From NCBI RefSeq assembly GCF_003590095.1, contig NC_039491.1, positions 7,936,001 to 8,000,000 of the forward strand: a stretch of DNA of 64,000 nucleotides, given 5' to 3'. The notes under the pieces are model-generated. The model was not told the DNA's origin, did not search any database, and was given only the letters and a program-made list of their open reading frames with translations. Each line of letters opens with the position of its first letter. The first letter of the stretch is position 1. Origin of the DNA: Trichoplusia ni (lineage: Eukaryota; Arthropoda; Insecta; Lepidoptera; Noctuidae). The position numbers and the translations under genes were made by a program. Positions 38,946 through 51,300 of this stretch are shown piece after piece.

Positions 38946-39365
38946 GGTATGACCCTCCCTATAATATATGTAGAAAACAATGCCATAAACATGGTATAAA
39001 AAAGTGATTCTAAAATCATCCATGACTAGAAATCTCTATTCAGCCTTAAAGTGAATTTGTGATCCAATAGTAATTATCACCTTATTTTATGATATTGTCA
39101 TTTGTATTTTCTATAAATAATTAATTTCCTTCTATTGATGTAATAATCTTAAGTGTATGTGTTCAAAATGTATCTTTACTTATCTTCTTACTAAACATAT
39201 ACATGTTAATGTAATTTTATAAGATTGTATCTAGTCAGTACCAAATACTTATAATTATAATTTTTAAAGATCTCTTTTGTGCATGTTATAAATTCATTAT
39301 GAGGTATTGTATTGTTGTAATCATAAATGTGTACTATGTTTAAATAATCTTTTATTTACATAAAC

Positions 39366-40744
39366 TTAATTACTTGATTCTGAGTCTGATGAGCTCTTTT
39401 TACTTTTCTTCTTCTTCTTCTTTTTACTTTTTTTATCCTTCTTTTCTTTTTTCTTAATTTTTCCTGCTATTGTTTTATCTTTTTCTTCTTTCTCCTCCTA
39501 AAATTATACCAGAAGTAAAGTATAGCCACTCCAAAAACTACATAATCATAGTGTGACAAGATAGGTTAAAAATTAACATTGTTTACCCTTTCTAGGTACC
39601 TAAACAAAAGGTCCTAAAAAGTTGAAAGAAATTTGTCCTTCTTTAAAAATAAAATTACGACAAAATCACAAAGGTTGTGCATACTAAAGATTACATTTTG
39701 TTGTTTTTCATTTTCCACAATACATAGAAATCTATTGCTGGCTTCTAAATTATGGTATATAAGTATAATATGTATATACCATACTCATTTGTGTGGCTTC
39801 CTATAAAAATGAATCAGAACATTTTTATTCTACATCACTGTTATTATTTTCCACTTTTTCATTTCAAGACACTCAGGCAAAATGATATGTGGAAGAAACC
39901 TGTTAATTTTCTTTTATTACCTCTTTGATCACCTCCTTCACCACAGTCTCAGTTCTGGGTATTAGCTGAGGTGCACAGCCTTCCATTCTTATAGCAGCTG
40001 TCACTTCATCAACTTTACTCATGTCAGCATTGGGTGCATTGTACTGCTCGCAATGATCCACTCTGATTGTACGGCCTAAGATCTGAAGCGAAAATTTTGC
40101 ATGTACTTTCAAGTATTTGAAACATTTTTCATCTACACAGAAAGACAGAAATTTAACAATAATGTATTACATTTTACACATTCAAGTTTTAAAGTAACAT
40201 AAATTTACTTTTAATACATTTAATGCACAAACTTACTTTGATTCCATTTAAGTTATCTACAGCTAAGATTGTAGACCGTTGATCTTCATAACATATAAAC
40301 GAAAAGCCTCTAGATCTTCCGGTAGCTTTATCTCGCACTAAATTTATATTGACTATTTCACCATATCTGTAACAAAAGTACGTAAGTATAAGGAAATTAC
40401 CCTCCTTTCGATGCAGTCCAGTAAGTATACTTTGTAATTATATGAATCAACGATCATTCTATGGTAGTAATATAGCTTTTGCAATGAAAGACGTGTTTAC
40501 TTACTGAGAGAAAACACATATTATATCTCCTTCAGTCAGATCGTAGGGTAGGCCTCCAACAAACACCCAGGCACTGTCTTTATATTGATCGTGCCAAGAG
40601 GTCTTGGATTTGTTAGATAGTTCGCGTTCGCTCAACTTTAGCACATTCTTTACATTTCTGAAATATCAAACATTTTAGTTTTCTGTTCACTATCAAATAA
40701 AACAAAATTTGTTAATGAATTAATATTTACGTCATAGGATTCAT
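39366..40744 (-). CDS. RBMX2/Ist3-like RNA-binding protein
   Basis: Predicted 196-aa RRM protein, homologue of RBMX2 (yeast Ist3/Snu17). The yeast protein is a subunit of the RES complex in activated spliceosomes, so this one should act in nuclear pre-mRNA splicing. Exons in reading order: 40744-40731, 40657-40505, 40366-40237, 40082-39921, 39497-39366. One RRM spans about residues 35-115, with RNP2 VFVGGLPY and RNP1 RSRGFSFICYE. WHDQYKDSAWVFVGGLPY is typical of this family. After the RRM comes RVDHCEQYNAP, then a Lys-rich tail (about 30 Lys in 43 residues) that ends in Ser/Asp/Glu, as in other animals. The first exon codes only MNPMT. It is head-to-head with TAF13 and tail-to-tail with INPP1. 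Confidence 0.92.
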
Positions 40745-41275
40745 GTTGCAGTTTCATTTAAACTAGCCGTTTTATACATAAATAATAAAGCGTCCTTCAA
40801 ATTGAAGAAGCTAAGTAATATTTATAACCTAAAAATAACAACAAAATACAACAACAACTTGTGATTTTGTGAAATGTGACATTTCTGATTACGCAGGTAT
40901 CTATCATAGACATTTTCGCACATTCTTTTGAAACTTTTATACAAAATATTGCTTTCTGTTTATGGTAATTAAATACACGAACTTGAAATCGTTTTCTCGT
41001 TTTCAGAATTAGAAACCTGCTCAGTTCAATTATTACGTTACTGCCTATTTTATATCTCGAAGTTTCGCGATAAGTCGATTATATTCTCGTCTTGGTTTTG
41101 TCAGAGTTCCTCTCTAGAAGTCGATGTGCTTCTCTCTTTTATTTGATAGAAACGTCACCGTCAGCCGTCAGTCAGAGTGTCAGACGACATAACTTCAGCT
41201 ATACACATTCAGCTGAATGTGTATAAAGTGAAAACAAATAAATAACTGGAGTCACGCGCGCTACAAGTTATAATA
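40745..41275. promoter_or_regulatory. Shared promoter region of RBMX2 and TAF13
   Basis: Two housekeeping genes start in opposite directions 531 bp apart, with no other gene between, so this interval should hold both promoters. It contains a 26-bp perfect palindrome (41200-41225) close to the TAF13 start. No clear TATA box is seen at a fixed distance from either start codon. Confidence 0.6.
41200..41225. promoter_or_regulatory. 26-bp perfect palindrome before TAF13
   Basis: Thirteen bases, TATACACATTCAG, are followed directly by their exact reverse complement, with no spacer. It ends 50 bp before the TAF13 ATG, so it lies in the 5' UTR or at the core promoter. As RNA it could only form a stem with a tiny loop. 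As DNA it could bind a dimeric factor. Confidence 0.75.
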
Positions 41276-41991
41276 ATGGCAAACACAACTGCGGATACAA
41301 CCGATAACTATGACCAGGTTTGTAATAATTACATTAAATACACCTGACTATGTCAGACATACGATGTTTAGTACGTAAGTTAATTTGGTATCCTTAAACT
41401 CTTACAGTTTGACGAAGAGGAAACTGAACAGCAACTAGGAGCTACAGCGTCAGGTCGCAAAAGGTTATTTAGCAAAGAACTGAGATGTATGATGTACGGC
41501 TTTGGAGATGATCAGAATCCATACACAGAAAGTGTTGACTTTCTGGAAGACTTAGTTATAGAATTTATTACAGAAACAACGCACAGGTAACTACAGATTT
41601 AACAACTCTGATAGCTACAATACTTGATAAATAAGGATATATGACATTTAAAATGTCAATCAACTTTTTCCAGAGCAATGGAGGTTGGCAGGACAGGCAG
41701 AGTGCAAGTAGAAGACATTATATTCTTAGTCCGAAAAGACCAACGAAAGTACGCCCGTGTCAAAGATCTATTAACAATGAATGAAGAACTTAAGAAAGCA
41801 AGGAAGGCCTTTGATGAAGTCAAATATGTTGGTGAGTCTCATTAGATAGATGACAATTGCAACTAATTGAATAGTAAAAGTCACAAACTTGTTATTTTAT
41901 CTAAAAAGTTTTATAACTATTTTTTAAGAAAAGAAAAATCTGTAAATCTGTTTTGTAATTCTGTTTTTGAATTGTAGAAGATCAACAATAA
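41276..41991 (+). CDS. Taf13: TFIID subunit 13 (TAF13)
   Basis: Predicted 130-aa TATA-binding-protein-associated factor 13, which pairs with TAF11 through a histone fold in TFIID and supports RNA polymerase II initiation in the nucleus. Exons 41276-41317, 41408-41586, 41674-41831, 41978-41991. The last coding exon gives only EDQQ and the stop. Typical stretches are FSKELRCMMYGFGDDQNPY, VEDIIFLVRKDQRKYARV and NEELKKARKAFDEVKY. They are close to animal TAF13 (124 aa in human) and cover the whole fold. The head-to-head neighbour is RBMX2. The sequence is intact and is probably expressed everywhere. Confidence 0.95.
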
Positions 41992-44900
41992 CATAAATCA
42001 TGAGTGCTGCAAGCTACTAAGACTGATGCAAGTAACAATATTTGATTATAAGCTTCTGTGTACACTTACTAATATATCTGTTTAGTTGCTTTCCTAGTGG
42101 TCTATTACCGCATCTATCAGTTATATTATGAATGATGTGGAAACACGAATCCACTGTTTCTCATAGAGTAGTGTGCATCTTCCACAATAATATTTCTTAT
42201 AGAGTTTTTGGGTTTCCTCCCCCCCTCCAACCCTCCCTTCTCCCTCCATTCCCTGTGACCTAACCACAGTATTGCCACTTTTTTATGTTGCTCAAATCAC
42301 CCTTATGTAGAGAACACCACTGCCCTATAACGCACAGTCAATAACAATAATAATTATAGAGTACAATAAAAGACCAATAAAATAAGAAGAATATCTCTAG
42401 ATTATATTACAACTACAGGTGCTAATAATTACATAGTTTCCTTTTCATTGATGTCAGAAATAAAAAGTATTTTATAATATATTATGCTTCATATCCTAGA
42501 TAATTATATTGTCATTGTTAAATATTGTTAATAAATCCCAATTTTCTGATTTTAATAACACAATGGTCCAAATAATTGTGAAATGGGTAACTAACCATCA
42601 CCTGTACACATCACAGCAATGGGTTATTGTAACTTTATTTTTTATGATCAATAAATAATAGTATGACTTATATTTCAGAATAAAACAAGTGAATGCACTG
42701 GAATGATGTTGTCTTTACACATGTGGTTAAGGTTGATAATTCAAGAAATGTGTTTAAACTTTGTAGATTTCTCTTCATTTCAGTTTTGAAAAATGTTGAC
42801 ATTCCTTTCCACATAGAACCTCAATGTAAAGTTAGCACTTAAGAGAATAAAAATAAGAGTTATTTTACACTGGATCTTTTATTTACCTTTTTATACTTGT
42901 ATCATAATCATGCATGCAATCAATATTACACTGACTAAGTGGAATTAAAGCATGGAGGTCACTACTCTCAGCACTGAGGATAACAAACGAGATACAGGAT
43001 GAGGGAGGAATTAAAATAGTTTCATGAATTTTAAAACGTTTATTTGTGCAATACAATAGAATGACGATATAATAACTTGCTAACACAGTACTAATAACAG
43101 TCAACTGTTATGAAAGACACTCTAATATCAAACTTTTTAAATAATTTAACATGATTTTATCATTATTGATAACCATTGCAATAACACAATTATTATTATA
43201 ATACAAAAAATATTTTTTTATAAATATTCAAATGTCAACAAGATTGACATAGTCCTGAGAATATGGCCCCAATCAGACTTACATCCCACAAAATATACAT
43301 AATAGGCCACTTGTTATTATAAAGTATAATAATATGGGTAGGGAAGTGTTTTTGAATGCGAACACCAAAACACCTTCATAAACGTCAACGAGGATTAAAC
43401 TATGTATGTAACTTTTACAATTTAATGAATCTTAAGAATTACGTGTAAATAATATATTTCAACAAAATGTTCACATTTTAGGCGACTAGACCAGGTTGTC
43501 AAAAAACAGCCAAATGTCTAAACTTTGGTTTTTTATATGTATTACATATTATAATATATTGATATAACATCGTCCAATAACAAAGTTAATCTTATAATTA
43601 CTAATAGGCCATTGATGGCAGTGAGTTAGTATTGTATAAATAATATAATAAATTACTTGTTGAAAGTTAAATAGGTATAATTTATTACATACTAAGGTAC
43701 ATATCCTAAGCTCTGGCAAAGTGAACAACAATTTTTCGCTAAATGTACTTACAATTTAGAATTTATAGACAATACAAAACTTATAATCGATAATCTGGAA
43801 ATTGGTAACGTCTTTGTAATTCTAGCAAGGAAAATACAACGAAGAATGTCAAAAGAACCTATCAACTGTCTATTACCTGAACGCAGGAAGACATTCGTGG
43901 ATTTGAGCCCTTTTCACAACATAACATAAAATTATTTGAGCGCCAAGGAATCACAAACCAACCTGCTTTTTATTTTATAGACATTTGTATTAAGTTGTAA
44001 AAATATATAATCAAACAGTCTAATCTCTAAAACATTATATTTGTGTCAGTATTTTCCGTAGTCCTTTGGACCACACTAAAAGGAGCATCACTACATGCAT
44101 TCGTTTTTTATAAAGGCCGTGTGTACTTCACTATTTAAAACTACCCTATTATTTTGTAAATAACTATTTTTACTACTATTATAACAGCCAACGCTAAGGC
44201 AAGTAAACCTGTACATTAGATATTAAAGGTAGATTTTAACTCTGTATAAATAATAGCAACAGAGATAAATGTAATGGCCACTTTTTAAGGTATTTTTTTG
44301 GTTGGCATTACTTCTAAGAGTTTATCTAACCAACAAGTATAGGAATATCATATTGATATATAATACATTTTATTTTAATTTTACGACATTATAAACGTGC
44401 ATTGTGCATACATTACTTTTGAATAATCAGATCAAGATTTAGTATTCAACTGAATTCTGAATGTCAGGATTTTATGTTAGCTTATCTGTAGCTTTACTCC
44501 CTATCATAAAGGCAGTGAAAAACTTGTATACTAATGCGGGGTAATTACATATTAAATAATGTTAACCAACCTATGTATGTACTTAGAATATGAAAATGTT
44601 TAACACAACTGGTTGTAATCTATACGATCTAAAGGAGTTGTAAATACTTTCTTGTATACATGTTGAATGGGTATGTAAAAATCTCACTGGCATATTATTA
44701 TGAACATCTGGTTATATGTGTAAAATACTAAAGAGTATAAACAATACGAAACTCAAACTTCCTTCAATAAAACACTGTAGAAATCTAGAATATAATGTAC
44801 GTACCAGTACGTATTGTATACTTTAGATGTCTAAAGGAAAATAAGCCTTATGCTTCTTACGTGGAGTGCTATATCCCATGACCAAAATTACACAGATTGA

Positions 44901-45332
44901 CTGATCGATCAAAGTAAAAACCATTTGATGATTGAACTAAAAACTGTGCGTTTGTTTACTGACACACACACATCAGTGAAATATTTCACTACAAGCACCC
45001 TTATTCAAAAAACAATAAGGTACATTTTCGTGATTATAATCGTCTTAATCTTGATAAACCAGTCAGCCTGTATATAGATTTTGAAATAAATGCCATACAA
45101 ATACTTAAACAATACAATTATAATAACTTGAAGTTACAAGTACCACCCAAACGTCTTCAGCTTCAGAACTCTGAAAATGTCGCAAGCCAACTCTCCCTAG
45201 ACAAATGGCTTTTCTACAAACGCCAACTCAAATGTATGGTCAAGTCTTAATCACGTGACTCAATCAGATTTAACGCTTGTGTAGAGAAGTAATTTGTCTA
45301 TAGAGGCGGGTGAGTTGGAAGGTTTTGTAGGT
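41992..45332. other. Gene-free AT-rich stretch after TAF13
   Basis: 3.3 kb with no supportable coding frame. The part next to 41991 is TAF13 3' UTR, with AATAAA-like words near 42845-42860. The part next to 45332 is probably the 3' UTR of the minus-strand phosphorylase-like gene; on its strand AATAAA occurs near 42880. A short pyrimidine-rich run lies at about 42217-42250. Confidence 0.5.
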
Positions 45333-48300
45333 TTAGTCAGTAGGTGGCGGCATGGCGGCTATGATGCCTTTCATGACGGCGGCCGCGGCCAGCGCTGCGT
45401 GTGGCTGCCACGCCTTGCCGCGTGTGCCGTCACGGTAGTCCGATATACCTGCGGATTCATTGATATATTAATAATAATCAAGTCGTATTATATGTTATGA
45501 TGAATTTGCTTAGTACACATTAGGAATGAAGTTTAATACAAAAAAAAATATAGGTCCCGTCTACTATATCATAACAAATAGGTACTCTTTAATTTTAAGC
45601 ACGTTTGGTAAATTAAACGTTGTAACTTTCACATACGCGACCATCTGCAGGGCATACTTCTGATTATTTCACTACTTGTAAAGAGACTTCAGATCAGCCT
45701 GAGCATTCAGCAAGAACTTGAAATACTAAAGAGCACAACAAAAAATCTTATAATACGAACCTCTTATAGAAACAAAGCAGTCCTTCCTGTTCCCGATGAC
45801 ACTATCAAGCACAGCGTCGAGCTCGCAGTCGTAGGCGAGAGCGCGCGCGTGAGCCGCAAAAGCCGCGCGAGCCTCGCCCGACCCACTGACCGCGCGCCCA
45901 CCGGCTACAGGAGATAAGTGTACGCGGAGACCGCTGCCAGCGCGGTCACTGGAAATTTGGAAATTAAAACAACACCAATAATATGTGAAGCAACTGTTTA
46001 AAATTAGTGCCTTAGAGGTAATAACGGTGCCTATCTTAAAGTTCCTTTTAATTTATATCGGACAACAACCATAAGTAGGAATTTGTTCTCTAACCCATGC
46101 GATATACATATTAATCGTTCAGTTTCTTCATTTATTGGGCCCCAATTTTGACATGAATAATGTATTTGTTTTCAGGAAGTGTAGGTAGACTTATTGAGAA
46201 CAACCCAAATACTTACCATTGCCAGGAAGTTTAGTTAGACTTGCTGGGAACAACCCATAGGGGTTCACAACTTAAAAATAAAATGCATCCTCTTAACACC
46301 AATTACGGAAATCCACGATCGATACAATGTAATCACGTCCTCACGTATTTATTTTCCTATTTACGTGTTTACTTCAGGAATAATCAGACACGGAATAAAC
46401 AAAGGGACGTCCCGAACAGTATGAATGGGATTTTCACAGGTTTATTCTTAGAGCCTTATCGAAATATTACAGGAATATTGTTGTTTATATTTAAATGACA
46501 TAACAATGGTCAAGAAAAACAAGCACAAATCGATGAATCATTTGCAATATTTAACTTTAACGGAGGGCTATAACAAAAAGCTATAAACATTGAATTCTAA
46601 TTATAAATTTCCAAAAGATTTCCATTTTTAGTTTTGACAGTCATCAAATCATCCTTTTTTCTTCAGCTCTTAAAGAAGAAGTTCTTAAAATGATAACTGT
46701 CTTTGCAATCCAAGTGAGTAAAAGTGACAAGGAGAGACACAAGGACTTAAAATCAAGTGGATCTATTCAGACCATATTATCGCCTTTTAAATATTATTTT
46801 GCCGTTCACCATATCGACTTAAATATTTTACAAGTGTATATTATATACAATAAAAAAAACACGTTGTAGAAAACAATCACAAAATTACGGCATCACACTA
46901 TTGACCTTTTCAAGGCATCCAGCCCTAACTAAAGTTGACACCACAACCTTTTACTCTATATTTTTTACTTACACTTGGTCTCCTTGTGGCGAGGGATGCG
47001 AGACCTCAATGAAGGCGCCCTCACCGATCTCAACGCACAAGCGATCCGTGGCGCCCTCGGGAGCCTCCCACCTGCCCGGCACGCCTCGCAACCGGTCTAA
47101 ACCTGGGAATACAAACATATAATTTATATTATAAAGTATTTGTACAAACGAAGGCACAGATTACTAAATAGTTACTACGACGCAGGTCATATTATTCGAT
47201 TCTAAAACTAATTTAGGCTTTCGATTCAAAATTTTCGTCAGCTAAGTAAACATTTGGACGGGTGGACTAAAATATTTACCAGGAGAAATGATTGCGTTCT
47301 TGAACAAAATATGTAATTTTAAACAGATACCGAGTTTTATGAATTAAATCACTAATAAACAGAGGGGGCGTAAACAGAGATCAGATTGAGATTTTACACA
47401 CAGATAAATATGATCGCACGTTTAAAACTAAATGATTTCGTTGTATTTGTTCTCAACACGTATAATTGTGTTTGTCTGCACAAGATCTGACGGCGATAAA
47501 ACATGCGAGCGTATAGCATGTGTATTACGACAAGCAACACAATTCGAGTGATAAAATCTAAACTAAGACTTCATAATTGGTGAGAAAATTAAATTAACAA
47601 TTTGCTGGAACTTACTGGCGTCACAATTAAACTTGACGCTCTGTCCGAGAGTGCTGGTTTTGTTGGAACCAAAACCGTACCGAACCGTAACCGTAGAATA
47701 TGGAATCGTACTACCATAACCGAAAATCGGAAATATGAAAATTATTACCAATACTTTTTGCAAACACTGATTTTTTTTCCGAATATCCTGAACAGAAATC
47801 GCATCTTCTACATAAAGAAGATAATTTACCTTCGTTAACGTAAGCATCCCAAATAGCTTTAGAGTTGCTGAGTCGTGCTGCGATGTCTTGGAGAAGAAAA
47901 TCAGCTGGCTTGTATGGCTTCACCTCATAGTCCCATCCTCCTTTCGCGTTCTTTTCCGCTTTCTCGCAGAATATGTAAACATATCTAGGAAAATAACATT
48001 ATTTACTTAATAGTTTTGTCATGTTTTTGATTCCGAGACTTAGAGATATTATTCTGAATTTATAGCCACATGTTTCCTTAATCCTTATGTATTTAAACTG
48101 AAGTAAGTGAATACTTTAATGAAATCCATTTATAGGTATCCAATAATATTTTCAGTGTTACTAAATTACATCGTTTCCCATTACATAAACAGGAAGAAGA
48201 TAAATAACTTATAAATAACGTACAAGTTTTGCAGGCAAATGATTTATAAGAAATTGTACATCTACAGGAAAAATAAGTCCTTTTCAAAGTGTATGGTATT

Positions 48301-51300
48301 ATTTTAAATCGTACTATATCGCTTTAGGTTAGTTCAATAAGGATAGATAATTATGTGCAAAAGTAAATTATGGCCTAATTAATGTAGGCCTAGGTAGCCT
48401 TATACGGTAATTAAATCGATATAATTAACATTAATGCTGCTAATTTCATTTGGATCATAAACGCACATCATTATCGTACGCTTACGTACGATTGTCCAAA
48501 TTGCCCGATCCCCATAGCAACGGGATGACTAAGCCGAAATTACAGCTGATATATAATACATAATTAATTATTCATGCATGCACAAAAAGTAAATGATAGT
48601 CATTTGATTTTTCCCACGTAGGTAATTGGGCGATATCTGACCACCCGCTACGCACATGGCATTAACCCAATCAAGACTAAGTGGCCACAATTGAATCATG
48701 CCATAAGGGGTCACAATGGACATATTCGCGGTTGACAATTTATTCTCAGACATTTTCCACTAAGCGGGTTCATACGATCAATAAGTAGCAGACCAAGAGT
48801 CCCATGGATGGAGGAGAGATCCGATCGCAAATGTAAATAGCAAATGAGATGCAACTGCGCCAATTATCCTATCATTGAGACGAATAGAAAGAGGAAGTAA
48901 GTATAGGACATTAGCCTCAGCTATTTAAGGCATCAATAATTATGATTGTAAGGATCAGCATGTTTTTCAAAGAACTTTAGCACCCTTGTTTTAGCATCTA
49001 CTCCTGAAGACTTTAAAGTAAAGAAATAATCGTAACATATTCTCTAAAGATTTGACTATTTGTGTTTCCACTTTTTTTTCCACACGCCGTCGCAAACGGC
49101 ACTTCAATAGTAGTAGGTAGATATGGCAAAACATAGTAATTGAGTTATGAAATTATTACGATACTATTTGTTTGGCAGTTTATCGCGTGTCCTAGACATT
49201 CCATAACTGATTCTTGGGTAATAAACTTAACAATATGCAGTATGTGAAGTTTTGGAATAAAAAAATGTGTTCTTTTTGCTTCGTAGATGGTGTTAGATCT
49301 TACTTTACGATTGTAAATGGTAGCCTTCGTTAGGGACAAATATGGGTCAATAGCGTAAATGCTTGGCAATATAATAATAATATAATAATATTTTATGAAA
49401 ATTAAATATAATATATTATTTTTATAAAAGTAGTAAACAAAGTAAAAATATTAAAAATTGCAAATAATCTTTTGAACTAAGGACAATGAGTTCAATAATT
49501 CTGATTAATCACCAATCAGAGCAGGATTTTATGAAAAATGTTGACACTATTTCGTAGAATTTTTCCCACAGCGAACGTCAAACTTGACCTCACTCTTTTG
49601 AATGAGCTTGTAATCGATTCTTCAAACATAAACATTGTATATGTAATGTAACTGAAAACACGCCACAAATATAAATAGATTATGAGAGAGACTAATAAAT
49701 GCCAACTGTTGTAATAATTATGCACATATTTCACTGCAAGATGTTTTCATTACACATTGTAGAAAAATGTGCGAGCAATATTTCGCTTGAATTACAATTC
49801 TTTAGAAAGATTGTATTTTTTACGAGTGTATAATATTCAGTAACTATTTATATCATTTTTGTAAAACAATATTTGTATTCTACATGTCTAGTTAACCTTA
49901 ACTAATTCATGCGTCTCGTGCCATTAAGTCGTGTCGCACGGAGTATACAATAATAGATCGCTTGTACGAAGGCATTCAATTAGTTATGGTTACACATATC
50001 TTCGTCTTACGATCTTTAATCATATTGGCATGTATATTTGTTTTTTAGGTAGGTACTTGGTAATATTAACTTCAAAATGTCCTACTCGTAAAAATCGTTT
50101 TGTAAGAATGTCCCAAAAATTTAATAAATAACAAAAAAAATATGATTTTCTGACGTCATTCGTCTATTGTATCTTGGCCTGATTTGCTAAAGATCACTAA
50201 CATGGATTTCAATAAAGCTTACATTAATGTTTTCTAAAGGACCTACTCTAAAACCGAAAAATAAAATTTAACCTTACTAAGCCGAAATAAGGCCAAATAT
50301 CAAAGTTAAAGTAAACAAGGCGCTGCTCATTACTAAGTTTCAAATGACAGTAACGACCGTTAAAGCGCAGACGACTAAACAATACAATCACAGACAAATC
50401 CTCGACACAGATAATATAGTGGCAATATTATTTAAGTATTCATAATTCTCTTAGCAATGAAGTCACAACCGTATAAAGGCTGATTGTTTTTTACAGCTAC
50501 GTATTAAAGTGACAAGGAAGGATACGGTTTTTAGTCAGTTTCAGTATGTACTTACTACTTACGTAGTACGTGGTACTGGTTCTGGCTTCGTCACAGAAAG
50601 GATAAACACGATTTATTTACTAGTAACCGTGGAATTGATATTTTATGTCACGTACACCATAGCTTGGATTGTATGGTTAAAACATAGCTGTTATCATAGC
50701 TTCGTCCACTCATGAGTCATTGCCGACCCTGCTTGTTAAAAAGTTTTGTAATAATTTTAGGGTCTCTGCCTTCCTTGCTGTAGCTAGGGGCAAAACTGAA
50801 ATTGTTATTTTTGGGGATGTTCGTGACGCGAAATAAAAACATGGATGAAATAATTGCCAATTGTTGTGTGAAAGATGAGAAATTAATGTGTCAGTGTAAC
50901 GTGACGTATTAATAAAGTGCATATAATTTATAGACAGGGCCAAGATACCTACTCGTATAAATAAAGTCTTTCAAATATTAAAATTTGTATTATTTAGAAT
51001 ACTGCGGTACGATTTTTTGGTCTTGAAGTCCTGGATCTATTAAATACTAAAGAGATAGTTCAGGACTCATATCGGTTAACGTAATTGTGGGTATCTTTTG
51101 CGAGTATAGCGATTCAGACTTAATATAATATAAAACAAAACTAGCCTGTTAAAAAAATTAATTGTTAGCGATCATCATTCCCATTATCATCATATCATTG
51201 AATAACGCATTGCAGGCAATAGCTACCACTTTCATTCTCCTGTTTCTTGCCCTGCCTATTCCTACTATATTTTTGTATATCTTATATTTACGATACATAC

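Noticed and set aside
47563..47847. Minus-strand frame with an Ig-like word (GQSVKFNCDAS)
   Set aside because: It overlaps the phosphorylase-like gene's intron; an extra exon here would break the phase between 47830 and 47102.
48568..48753. Minus-strand open frame of 61 codons
   Set aside because: Lies in an intron of the phosphorylase-like gene; no splice sites that fit phase, and no family I recognise.
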